Shown here: in pieces, positions 16,808 to 24,585 of the stretch
How positions within the stretch are numbered: position 1 is the first letter of the stretch
Layout: the number at the start of each line of letters is the position of its first letter
Assembly: GCA_003249795.1 (NCBI GenBank)
Contig: QKHZ01000128.1
Coordinates: 1-40,267 of the forward strand
From: a bacterium
GTDB taxonomy: Bacteria > Planctomycetota > SZUA-567
Length of the DNA: 40,267 bases
Direction: 5' to 3'
Translations under genes and position numbers: made by a program
Notes under the pieces: model-generated
Database searches by the model: none
Told to the model about the DNA's origin: nothing
The model's input: the letters and a program-made list of their open reading frames with translations, nothing else

Positions 16808-17086
16808 TTAGCGGTCGCTACGCGGACGGATCAGCACGGTGATGACTGCACCGACGACTGCATCGCGGATCGATTCATCCGAAACCGGTTCGTAATAAAC
16901 CTTTGATTCGGTCTGTGCATAACGTGCCGGAAGTTTGTTTAGTGCACACGCATAAATGTCGCGCAGATCCTGACAGGTAGGCTCTTTGTCTGCGTACTCT
17001 TTGATCACATCCATCAGGATCGTTTGTACGCGCTCTTCATTGCGGTTTTTTACCGCTTCAAATACGTCTGCAATCATATCGATCAT
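16808..17086 (-). CDS. ComFB-like small protein
   Basis: 92 residues from the ATG at 17086, preferred because GAGGA sits 9 nt upstream and it gives the usual ComFB length; an in-frame ATG at 17158 has no ribosome-binding site. The core matches the ComFB pattern: a first helix with VQTILMDVIKEYA, then CQDLRDIYACALNKLPARYAQTE, corresponding to the family's C-x-D-x2-A-LALN-LPPRY block, and a final helix DAVVGAVITVLI. Other members have several Cys residues, here mostly lost. ComFB homologues have been reported as cyclic-dinucleotide receptors in cyanobacteria; binding here is inference. It lies downstream of metF on the same strand, with its own possible promoter. Confidence 0.65.
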   Translation of the reverse strand: MIDMIADVFEAVKNRNEERVQTILMDVIKEYADKEPTCQDLRDIYACALNKLPARYAQTESKVYYEPVSDESIRDAVVGAVITVLIRPRSDR

Positions 17087-17212
17087 CTTCAGGCTTCCTC
17101 CGGCTGAATCAACTAGCCTTTTATCTGTCTTTGCATTGCTTGCGTTTTTTATACGCATCTGAATCTGATTATTTTTTCCGGTTTTCTACCAATGCAGATT
17201 TAGAATAATGCA

Positions 17213-17242
17213 TATATACCAGCATTTATTTGTAATATGCAA
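17213..17242 (-). promoter_or_regulatory. Possible sigma70-type promoter of the ComFB-like gene
   Basis: Reading the minus strand, TTGCAT (17242-17237) is followed after 18 nt by TATATA (17218-17213). The pair lies just past the metF stop codon and about 125 nt upstream of the ComFB-like ATG, in an AT-rich gap. Consensus match is moderate. Confidence 0.35.
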
Positions 17243-17248
17243 GAACTT

Positions 17249-18172
17249 TTAGAGCTCTGAACGGTCCCAGAACCCGAGCGCCCGTAGCGCACTGTAAATA
17301 GTATGACAAGCGCGTGACTTGTTCAAGGTATAAAAATGAATCCCCGGTGCTCCCCGTCGTAAAAGATCGGCACACTGTGCAGCGCAGTACGCCAACCCGA
17401 TCTCCTGCACCTGCGATTCATCCTCGCCGCACTCGCTAATATGCGCCTCGAGTGATGCGGGGATTTTGCATCCGGAGAGTTCACGGAATCGGGTTACCTG
17501 CCCAGGCATCGTGATTGGCATAATTCCCGGGATGATCGGGATCGTCACGCCGATCTTGCGAGCCTGATCGACATAGGCAAAATACTCGTCATTATCAAAA
17601 AACAGCTGGGTAATGACAAAATCCGCTCCGGCATCAACTTTCTGCCGTAAATACTTCAGTTCATCTTCCATCGTCGCGCTTTCCGGGTGTTTCTCCGGAA
17701 AACCTGCCACACCAACGGAAAAGACACCAGCAGACCGTGCCATTTTCACCAGCTCAACCGCATGTTCCGGTCCGTTTTCAACCAGTTTCCAGTCTGCGTC
17801 CGATTTTGGCGGATCTCCGCGCAGGGCAAGGATATTGGTGATGCCGCTAGCGGCGTACTGGATCAGCAGATTGCGGATCTCTTCATGGGTATGCCCCATA
17901 CAGGTCAGGTGCGCCATCGCATGTATATTGAACTCTTCCTGAATCGAGCAGACCCAGCGGTGAGTCTTTTCACGCGTAGAGCCGCCTGCGCCATATGTGA
18001 CCGAGACGTAATCCGGTTTCAGCGGTGCCAGAAGCCGGATCGATTCAAACAGAGCCGCTTCGCCTTTTTCCGTTTTAGGGGGGAAAAATTCAAAGGAAAA
18101 TACCGGTTCGCGCCGGTACATCCGCTCCATGATCCTATGGCCGATCATCTGTGTCCCACTGCCCGGGCTCAT
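17249..18172 (-). CDS. metF: 5,10-methylenetetrahydrofolate reductase
   Basis: 307 residues, typical for bacterial MetF. This FAD-dependent TIM-barrel enzyme reduces methylenetetrahydrofolate to methyltetrahydrofolate for methionine synthesis. The family pattern is intact: SFEFFPPKT with the active-site Glu near residue 28, YVSVTYGAGGSTR, HLTCMGHT, ILALRGDPP, DFVITQLFFDN, IIPGIMPI and a C-terminal GIHFYTLNKS. The start at 18172 has GGAG 6 nt upstream; a later Met at residue 9 is less well placed. It follows the folD-like gene by about 100 nt in the same direction, making a consecutive folate one-carbon pair. No abnormal residue was seen in the motifs checked. Confidence 0.95.
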   Translation of the reverse strand: MSPGSGTQMIGHRIMERMYRREPVFSFEFFPPKTEKGEAALFESIRLLAPLKPDYVSVTYGAGGSTREKTHRWVCSIQEEFNIHAMAHLTCMGHTHEEIRNLLIQYAASGITNILALRGDPPKSDADWKLVENGPEHAVELVKMARSAGVFSVGVAGFPEKHPESATMEDELKYLRQKVDAGADFVITQLFFDNDEYFAYVDQARKIGVTIPIIPGIMPITMPGQVTRFRELSGCKIPASLEAHISECGEDESQVQEIGLAYCAAQCADLLRRGAPGIHFYTLNKSRACHTIYSALRALGFWDRSEL

Positions 18173-18274
18173 ACCTTACTCCTGATGATGTCTGTTCAAA
18201 AAGTTTATTCTGCTGCTACTATCATAAAATACAGGTGTTCTACCTGCCTGTCTGCAATCCTCTGCAATACGTTT

Positions 18275-19273
18275 TCAGGATGCTGACAGCCCGCTTGCCT
18301 TCAATGCCGCGTGAACGGTATTGCGCAGCAGGAATGCGTTGGTGACAGGGCCTGTTCCGCCTTTGGCACCGGTTACGTGCGAGGCAACGTCCAGACAACC
18401 CTCATAATCGATATCACCGACATACTGCATAGCAGGCTTGCCCTTCGCATTCAGGACAGGACGGCCGTCATCATCCAATCCTTTCGGGATGTTATTCACT
18501 CCGACATCGACCAGAATCGCTCCGGGCTTGACAAATTCCGCACGAACCAGATGACGCAGGTCAGGAGTAGCCGGCTTTTCGCCTTTGCCTTCGTCGAAGG
18601 CTTTGAGCGCTTTGCGGTAGCGCTGCCAGATCACACTTGCTGCACCGGTTGCGGCAATAATAACGTCAGCTTCGCGACAAAGAGCAGGCACGTCCGAACG
18701 GCTGTGGCCGATCATGACCGATGCGTTCAGATTCAGCAGTAACAGCGCAGCGGGTTTTCCGACAATCGCGCTACGCCCCAGCACCAGCGCTTTTTTACCT
18801 TTCAGATCCGGAACCAGCCGTTTGACCAGCTCAACCGCACTCATGGCCGTGCAGGGAGCCGGATCGCTTTTCCCCGTCAAAAGAAGCGTACCGAGATTGG
18901 TCGGATGCACGCCTTCGGCGTCTTTTTCCGGAAGAATCGCAGAGCTCAGCCGCAGCGAATCGGCACCGCTTGGCAGCGGCATGTGCAACAGGATCGCCGA
19001 GACGTCTGCGTCATTATTGTGCTTTTCGATTGCTGCAAGGATATCGTCTTCAGATGCGTCAGCACCGAGGTCGTCGAGGGTATAGCGCACACCATTCTGC
19101 TGGCAGTGCTCGGCCTGCGCTTTTGCATACCATGCACTTCCGCTGTCGTTGTTGGCACGGATTGCTGCAAGGTGCGGTGTCTTTCCGGCGGTGTTCAGAC
19201 GTTCAATGTCGATTTTCAGTTCTTGCAGCATTTCTGCGGCAACACTGTCACCATCAATCAGTTGAGCTGGCAT
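18275..19273 (-). CDS. folD: FolD-family methylenetetrahydrofolate dehydrogenase with altered cyclohydrolase site
   Basis: 332 residues from the ATG at 19273, which begins MPAQLIDGDSVAAEM as in other FolD proteins; an upstream in-frame ATG at 19357 adds 28 unconserved residues and has no ribosome-binding site. The Rossmann domain is clear: KGKKALVLGRSAIVGKPAA (158-176), ADVIIAATG, ILVDVGVN and KGGTGPVTNA. The catalytic residues of bifunctional FolD are changed: after Y49, the residue equal to Lys56 of human DC301 is Q53 (K51 lies nearby), the VQLPLP Gln is H97 (LHMPLP) and the DVDGFHP Asp is E120 (DAEGVHP). About 30 extra residues (214-247) precede VKPGA. The dehydrogenase may remain while the cyclohydrolase is lost, which is inference. 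It precedes metF. Confidence 0.85.
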   Translation of the reverse strand: MPAQLIDGDSVAAEMLQELKIDIERLNTAGKTPHLAAIRANNDSGSAWYAKAQAEHCQQNGVRYTLDDLGADASEDDILAAIEKHNNDADVSAILLHMPLPSGADSLRLSSAILPEKDAEGVHPTNLGTLLLTGKSDPAPCTAMSAVELVKRLVPDLKGKKALVLGRSAIVGKPAALLLLNLNASVMIGHSRSDVPALCREADVIIAATGAASVIWQRYRKALKAFDEGKGEKPATPDLRHLVRAEFVKPGAILVDVGVNNIPKGLDDDGRPVLNAKGKPAMQYVGDIDYEGCLDVASHVTGAKGGTGPVTNAFLLRNTVHAALKASGLSAS

Positions 19274-19439
19274 AGGGCTGTGGCATTCCTTTCCATAGAG
19301 ATTTCGCAGTTTGGATATCGGTAATCCGTGACTCGGATAAAGTTTATAAGATAACATTTAACAAGTGGTTATGCAAGTTGTTTGTCAACTTCAGATGCCG
19401 TGACGGATCGCGTTATCCGGATCAACTGTCCGGCGAATT

Positions 19440-20000
19440 TCATGATGCCGCTGGGCTTCCTCCAAGCAGAAACTGCGCGGTATCAAGCAAGGACTCGGCA
19501 AAGAGGTCCGGCTGACATTTCAGAATCTCATTTTTCCCGTAACCTGTTTTTAAAAGGACAGTTACAGCGTTAATATTCTTTCCCATCTCAATGTCGATTG
19601 CTTTATCCCCGACCATCGCGCAACGGGTGAGGTCAATGCCGAGTTCATTTGCCGCCTGCTCTGCAAGTCCCGTTTTTGGTTTGCGGCAGTCGCATCCGGC
19701 ATCCGGCACGTGCGGGCAACAGAATAGTCCGTCAATCCTAACACCTTCATTCTCAAGAAGTTGCTTAACACGGCACTGGACGGCATCTGACTGTTCCTGC
19801 GTAAAATAACCGCGCCCAATTCCGCTCTGGTTGGTTAGGATGATCAGCTTTTTTCCGGCATCTGAGAGCATTTTTAAACCCTCTGCCGCACCCGGAAGAA
19901 GTTGAACTCCTGCAGGATCGCTCAGGTATTCACACTCTTTGATGATCGTGCCGTCCCGGTCAAGAAAGACCGTGTCGACCGGTTTGGAACATACGCTCAT
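19440..20000 (-). CDS. gmhB: D-glycero-D-manno-heptose-1,7-bisphosphate 7-phosphatase (HAD-IIIA, GmhB-like)
   Basis: 186 residues from the ATG at 20000, which has AGGAG 10 nt upstream and gives the normal GmhB length; an in-frame start at 20129 adds 43 unrelated residues. HAD motifs are complete: FLDRDGT with nucleophile D14 and D16, LTNQSGIGRG at 55-64, RKPKTG with the motif III Lys, and VGDKAIDIEMG. The GmhB zinc loop is present (C95, H97, C103, C105). The enzyme removes the C7 phosphate in ADP-heptose synthesis for lipopolysaccharide core or S-layer glycans. It precedes the folD-like gene by 166 nt, and a GT9 enzyme that could use ADP-heptose is encoded at 29.5 kb. Confidence 0.88.
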   Translation of the reverse strand: MSVCSKPVDTVFLDRDGTIIKECEYLSDPAGVQLLPGAAEGLKMLSDAGKKLIILTNQSGIGRGYFTQEQSDAVQCRVKQLLENEGVRIDGLFCCPHVPDAGCDCRKPKTGLAEQAANELGIDLTRCAMVGDKAIDIEMGKNINAVTVLLKTGYGKNEILKCQPDLFAESLLDTAQFLLGGSPAAS

Positions 20001-20171
20001 TACTGGGTGGCTCCTGTGTCGACGGATTAAGATGTACCAACTATATAAAAAGTGTTGCAGTTGTAAATAGATGATTATCCCATCTGGGAAAACGGGACAA
20101 AATTTATCGGACGTGATTCGGGTTTGCAAGCGACATTATCATTTAACTTCATCATACATAATGAGATAATG

Positions 20172-20207
20172 AAGAATAGGGAGAGAGGGGGGCAGCTATT
20201 CTTTTTT
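20172..20207 (+). terminator. Terminator-like hairpin in the leader of the polysaccharide kinase gene
   Basis: AAGAATAG (20172-20179) pairs perfectly with CTATTCTT (20196-20203), enclosing a G-rich 16-nt loop, and the last stem bases run into six consecutive T (20202-20207). The stem is short and AT-rich, so strength is doubtful. It sits in the 339-nt gap (20001-20339) ahead of the Wzc-type gene, where it could act as an attenuator or simply end an upstream transcript. No divergent gene reads into it on the plus strand. Confidence 0.4.
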
Positions 20208-20248
20208 CGGAATTCGTTGAAGGATGACGTGTTCTATGACCGATAAAA

Positions 20249-20287
20249 CCAAAGAGAAATTGTTTTGTTCTCACGGTTTCTCTTTGG
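20249..20287 (+). promoter_or_regulatory. Perfect 11-bp hairpin in the leader of the polysaccharide kinase gene
   Basis: CCAAAGAGAAA (20249-20259) is exactly complementary to TTTCTCTTTGG (20277-20287) across a 17-nt loop. It lies 52 nt upstream of the Wzc-type ATG and is not followed by a T run, so it is not a simple terminator. A 21-codon open frame (20236-20301) spans it. An RNA element affecting the polysaccharide genes is possible; an operator is the alternative. Confidence 0.4.
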
Positions 20288-20339
20288 CAGCGGTGTTTTG
20301 AGTGCCGGAGTATTTTTAATGAAAATGGGGCAATAGCGC

Positions 20340-22781
20340 ATGAGCGACCAGATGTACGACCCGCAGCAACAACGAAATATGTACTCGGAAAAGGTCAGCG
20401 AAGACGTAATGCGTGCGACCTCGTCGACGACTGTTGCCCCGAGCGGCGCACAGGTGCCGATGACACAAGCCGCACCGCAGGAGTTTTTCTCGCGCTCTGC
20501 CGGAAGCAGTGATGTCGATTCGCTGCAGGTCAAGCGGTTGATGCGGATTTTCCGCCGCCACTGGTTGATGATCCTAATGTTTGCGGTGGTGTTTGGCGGA
20601 TCGATGGTGATGTATGAGATGGTGCTCAACACCAAGCGCGTACCGGAATGGATCCGCATCGGCCCGCAGAAGAGCTATCAGTCATCAATCGGAGTTGAAC
20701 AGGTTCAGAGCTTTACGGGAATGCAGGTCAATCTCGGTGCGATCAATATCAAGCCGATCTCGGTGAATCTGGACAATCTGCCGTATATCTTCTCTGACGA
20801 AGTGTTCCGGAACAAATATCTCGAAGTTCTCAAAGAAGATTTTGAGACGATCAAGGATACACTGGATCAGACGACACTCGATCTAATGCAGCGGTATATT
20901 GGTGGTGAAGGCGTAGCCTGGATTTCAACATCGCCGGTTTATAACGGATGGACAACCATCAGTTCCCACGGCACCTATCCGCAGATCCTGCCAATACTGC
21001 TGAACTCCATGCCACGGGCAATGAATGAATATGGAAAAATCAATCGCGCCAGCGGAATTGATAAGACGCTGAATCGCCTGAATGAGATGCGGCGCAAAAA
21101 CCAGATTGCAATCGCGGCAAATAACCGTGTCTTGCGGGATTTGAACGAGAAACTGGATGAACTTCTGCCCAAAGGGGAAAATGCGGATGAAAAGCTGCTT
21201 GACCAGGACAAGCAGCAGATGGAAGAGATGCAGAACACCCGTATCAGTCTTGATTCACAAATGGCACGTCTGCAAGAGACGATCCGATATAAAGAACTGG
21301 CCGACTATTTTCATCTAAAAGATGAAGATGATGCCATCAAAGTTCTGGTTGAAACCAACCCGCTGCGGGTTCAGTGGAAAACATTGGAAGATAATCTGGA
21401 AACGATGGCAACCCGATATACCGACGACCATCCTCAGATCCAGTCCGTGCGCGAAGATATTGAGGTAGTCAAGCAGAAGTTGATCGAAGGCGGATATGTA
21501 ACGTCTCTCGGGAAATTACCCCCGCTTCCGAATGAATGGCAATTGCGTGCAATCCGGCAGCTGATTGACTTACGCGCAAAGGTGCTCGTCAACCGTGATG
21601 AAATCATGAATATGGAAAAGCGGATTGAGGAACTCAAAGCAGGGATTTCCGCTGCCAGCAAAGCGCGAAATGCCGCGATCAAAAGTGAGAATGCCCTCGA
21701 TTACATGAACCGTCGCGATGCGATCCGCACGGAGCTCGGAATTCTGAGCCAGAAGGCCATGAGCATGACGCAACAGATCGGTGAGTTGCAGAGTGCAAAG
21801 GTACAGTTTGAGGAAGAAGTTGAGTTTGCGGAGAAAGCACAGGCAGGCCCCGCGGTCCTGATCGGCCCGCGTTGGTGGGTGGATGTGCCGGTTGCGCTGG
21901 CGCTGGGACTAATGATCGGTTGCGGTCTGGCATTTCTGTCTGAAACAACGGACAACCGGCTGCATACGCCGATGGATGTTTACTATCACCTGCGCCTGAA
22001 CTATCTGGGTGTCGTGCCACTTTGGAGCGAACGCGAACAGATGGTGATCCCGCCAGAGCGGCCTGACTCGCATATTGCGGAAGTGTATGCGCACTTGTGT
22101 AACAATATCCGCTATGGGCGTGACGGCAACCCCGAAAGGCGTCTACTCGTTGTCAGCGCGACGCAGGCAGAAGGAAAAAGTACGACTGCTGCAAACATGG
22201 CAATCCGGTATGCACTCGAAGGCAATCAGGTTCTGATTATCGATGCGGATATGCGGCGGCCGAAGGTGCACAAGGTTCTTGGCGCCTATCACGGTGGGCA
22301 CAGTAACATGCCGGGGCTGTCAGATTATCTTGCGGGTGCATCGACAGCCAAGGAAGTCATTTCACCCAGCCAGATTCCAGGTTTGTCGGTAATCTGGGCC
22401 GGAAGCCGCGTCCGTAACCCGGCCAAGTTACTTGGCGGCGGAGCGATGGAAGCTCTCCTGCAGGAAGCCGAACATACGTTTGACGTCATCATTGTTGACT
22501 GCCCGGCTGTACTGCCGGTTGTGGACGCAACGATCCTTGCGCCGCACATGGCCGGTGTCCTGCTGGTGATTGCGGCAGAAGAAGTCGAACTCGGTGCGGT
22601 GCGGATGGCGATGTACCGTCTGCAGCATGTGGGCGCTCCGATCCTCGGGGCGGTTCTGAATAAAGTGTGCGAACGTTCGACCAGTTACACGTATTACGGC
22701 TATCGCTACCGTGCCGGTTATTACTACAGCCCATACAGCAAAACCTATGGGGAAAAGGATGATACCAGCTCCATGGCCTAG
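20340..22781 (+). CDS. Wzz-domain/BY-kinase fusion protein (Wzc type, capsule or exopolysaccharide co-polymerase and tyrosine autokinase)
   Basis: 813 residues. A Ser/Gln-rich cytoplasmic N-terminus (1-70) precedes the first membrane helix (about 74-92), a large periplasmic coiled-coil region (about 220-500) and a second helix (about 511-531), as in Wzc-type chain-length regulators. The cytoplasmic kinase domain shows Walker A in TQAEGKSTTAANMA (about 606-619), Walker A' in LIIDADMRRP and Walker B in VIIVDCPAV. The C-terminal tail from about residue 780 holds ten Tyr within 23 residues, the usual autophosphorylation cluster. The protein controls polymer length and export with the Wza-like lipoprotein encoded 83 nt downstream. 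GGGG lies 9 nt before the ATG. The leader carries unusual hairpins, described separately. Confidence 0.92.
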   Translation: MSDQMYDPQQQRNMYSEKVSEDVMRATSSTTVAPSGAQVPMTQAAPQEFFSRSAGSSDVDSLQVKRLMRIFRRHWLMILMFAVVFGGSMVMYEMVLNTKRVPEWIRIGPQKSYQSSIGVEQVQSFTGMQVNLGAINIKPISVNLDNLPYIFSDEVFRNKYLEVLKEDFETIKDTLDQTTLDLMQRYIGGEGVAWISTSPVYNGWTTISSHGTYPQILPILLNSMPRAMNEYGKINRASGIDKTLNRLNEMRRKNQIAIAANNRVLRDLNEKLDELLPKGENADEKLLDQDKQQMEEMQNTRISLDSQMARLQETIRYKELADYFHLKDEDDAIKVLVETNPLRVQWKTLEDNLETMATRYTDDHPQIQSVREDIEVVKQKLIEGGYVTSLGKLPPLPNEWQLRAIRQLIDLRAKVLVNRDEIMNMEKRIEELKAGISAASKARNAAIKSENALDYMNRRDAIRTELGILSQKAMSMTQQIGELQSAKVQFEEEVEFAEKAQAGPAVLIGPRWWVDVPVALALGLMIGCGLAFLSETTDNRLHTPMDVYYHLRLNYLGVVPLWSEREQMVIPPERPDSHIAEVYAHLCNNIRYGRDGNPERRLLVVSATQAEGKSTTAANMAIRYALEGNQVLIIDADMRRPKVHKVLGAYHGGHSNMPGLSDYLAGASTAKEVISPSQIPGLSVIWAGSRVRNPAKLLGGGAMEALLQEAEHTFDVIIVDCPAVLPVVDATILAPHMAGVLLVIAAEEVELGAVRMAMYRLQHVGAPILGAVLNKVCERSTSYTYYGYRYRAGYYYSPYSKTYGEKDDTSSMA

Positions 22782-22864
22782 ACGGCGTTGTCTTGATCGT
22801 TGTCTCTGGCAGATTGAAAGGTTAACGGGAAATGAACACCGACAGTGAAGATTCGGAGAGACAG

Positions 22865-24250
22865 ATGCGCAAATTTGTCAAAATCAAGTATCCGAAAATC
22901 CGGGCTGGCAGTTTGGCAAAAGCCGTCTGGTTTTTTGCCGTTGGAGGATTATGTGCAATTCTCTCGGGCTGTTTTCTGACAGAAGATTCGGCTTACGTGC
23001 GCTACCCCAATGGTGGTGCGCCGAACAGTTTTGGCGTCAAGGTCAATGATACCCAGATGAGTAAAGACGAGTCTGTGGCGCGCATGCGGGCATATGAGCA
23101 GGGTGTATTGGATACGACAGGACAAAGCGATTATCTTACGCAAAATTCCCGGGCAGCGGTTCCACCGACAAGCCCGGTTCTTGCTGACGGAAAAAATATG
23201 CAGGACTCCCAACAGAAATGGAGCCAGCAGTGGTGGACAAAGAATAACGGTGCTCAAACCGTCCTTGCGTCGGGCGAGGCATACGGTCCGTCGGATCCGA
23301 TTGAAAAGCGGTTACCGCAATATGTAATCCGCACCGGCGATTCGATGACGATTTCAATTGCCATGGAACCATCCAGTACAATGGGCGTTTCGGTTCGCCC
23401 GGATGGGCGGATCACATATTTGTATGGGATCGAAATCATTGCCGCAGGAATGACCTATCATGAGTTGCATGACGTCCTCGTGAAAGAGTTATCAAAATAT
23501 TACCGCAATCCCCGTGTCACAGTGGTCGGAAATTCATTTTCCGGAAATGATGTATTTGTGATGGGCGCGACCAGCCGCTCAGGCAGATTTTCAATTTCAG
23601 AACGGACACGGTTACTGGATATTCTGTCCGAGGCGGGCGTAATGAGCATGTACTTCAGTAATGCCTCCTCTTATTCATCTTCATCGGACGATGATAGCGA
23701 CAACATCTCCCGAGCGATCAATACACCGGATTTGGATGCCTCTTATATTGCCAGAGAAGGAAAGATCCTTTCTGTGGATTTCAAAAAGCTGTTGATGTTC
23801 CGCGACATGTCGCAAAACATTTATTTGCGTCCGCAGGATTTTATCTTTATTCCGAGCATCTATGCCCAGGGAGGCAAAAAGGTTTTTTGTACTGGCGCAA
23901 TGTCGGAGGGCGTTGTTGACTTTAACGGCAAGCTGACGTTGCGAGAGTTGTTGCTGGGCAGCAACCCGATAGATAAGAGTACGGCGAGAATGAAGGGAAT
24001 TTATATTGTCCGAAAAGGCTTGCCGGAACCGATCCGGGTCAATGCCTGGGCAATGTTGCAGGGACGTGAACCGGATATAGAGTTGCTTGACAATGACATT
24101 GTTTATACTCCGCAGCGGACACTCAACCGTCGTTCGAGCGATATTAATACGGTGGTATCAGAACTTGTCTCGCCGTTTAACTCGGCTTTAGAACTGCATG
24201 ACACTGCAAAAAAATATTATAACAAAGAGTGGAATATTAAAGAAGAATAA
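22865..24250 (+). CDS. Polysaccharide export outer-membrane lipoprotein (Wza type)
   Basis: 461 residues from the ATG at 22865 (GGAG 6 nt upstream), chosen because it gives a basic N-terminus and signal peptide ending in the lipobox LSGC, lipidated at C36; an in-frame ATG at 22832 would add 11 acidic residues. A linker leads to the Poly_export domain (YVIRTGDSMTISI from about 150, VRPDGRITYLYG, YYRNPRVTVV), then SLBB-like domains with VFVMGATSRSGRF and KVFCTGAMSEG. An acidic Ser/Asp-rich loop (about 265-280) interrupts the first SLBB region. Such proteins form the outer-membrane channel for capsule or exopolysaccharide. It follows the Wzc-type gene in one transcription unit that ends at the terminator near 24.3 kb. 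Confidence 0.92.
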   Translation: MRKFVKIKYPKIRAGSLAKAVWFFAVGGLCAILSGCFLTEDSAYVRYPNGGAPNSFGVKVNDTQMSKDESVARMRAYEQGVLDTTGQSDYLTQNSRAAVPPTSPVLADGKNMQDSQQKWSQQWWTKNNGAQTVLASGEAYGPSDPIEKRLPQYVIRTGDSMTISIAMEPSSTMGVSVRPDGRITYLYGIEIIAAGMTYHELHDVLVKELSKYYRNPRVTVVGNSFSGNDVFVMGATSRSGRFSISERTRLLDILSEAGVMSMYFSNASSYSSSSDDDSDNISRAINTPDLDASYIAREGKILSVDFKKLLMFRDMSQNIYLRPQDFIFIPSIYAQGGKKVFCTGAMSEGVVDFNGKLTLRELLLGSNPIDKSTARMKGIYIVRKGLPEPIRVNAWAMLQGREPDIELLDNDIVYTPQRTLNRRSSDINTVVSELVSPFNSALELHDTAKKYYNKEWNIKEE

Positions 24251-24298
24251 GACGGCTGAAGGTGCTGTTTTCTGCTCTGTTGAAAATATGTCTATATG

Positions 24299-24334
24299 AA
24301 CGTTCCGGCAACAAATGTTGCCGGAACGTTTTTT
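24299..24334 (+). terminator. Strong intrinsic terminator after the polysaccharide export genes
   Basis: A perfect 14-bp stem (24299-24312 with 24317-24330, core CGTTCCGGCAAC/GTTGCCGGAACG) closes a 4-nt AAAT loop and is followed by a run of T to 24334. It ends the Wzc-Wza transcription unit 48 nt after the stop codon. Confidence 0.93.
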
Positions 24335-24372
24335 AATATTAGCGCTGAAAGGTATCACCTGGGCTTTTTTTG

Positions 24373-24399
24373 ATAACCTATTATACCAAAATAGGTTAT
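24373..24399. promoter_or_regulatory. 10-bp AT-rich inverted repeat upstream of flaG
   Basis: ATAACCTATT (24373-24382) and AATAGGTTAT (24390-24399) are exact inverse complements around a 7-nt spacer. A run of seven T precedes it and TTTTG follows. It lies in the 335-nt gap (24251-24585) between the export genes and flaG. It could be an operator or a second weak hairpin terminator. The rest of that gap holds the strong terminator and no visible gene. Confidence 0.4.
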
Positions 24400-24585
24400 T
24401 TTGTACGTATGATGCGCTTTTGAATCGAAGAAAGTTGAATTGTTTGATACCGCCTTTTGTGGCCATTTGAGTTGCTAACAATATGCGTAACGTGTAAAAT
24501 ATAGTTAGGGTAGTAGAGTTGTTGGAAGATAACTCCGTATATTGGTGTGGTTTTGCGGAGTCGGATGGCTCATGGAGGAGCTGAG

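Noticed and set aside
20180-20195. G-rich loop GGAGAGAGGGGGG as a possible G-quadruplex.
   Set aside because: Only one clear G tract and a GG are present, fewer than the four tracts needed. The hairpin explanation is sufficient.
20319-20340. Candidate ops/JUMPstart element before the polysaccharide genes.
   Set aside because: The sequence near the gene start (GGGGCAATAGCG) does not match the ops core GGCGGTAGC and no second copy is present.
22801-22864. The in-frame ATG at 22832 as the start of the Wza-type gene.
   Set aside because: It adds an acidic 11-residue stretch ahead of the signal peptide. The ATG at 22865 has a well-placed GGAG and gives a normal lipoprotein signal, so I used that one; the upstream start remains possible.
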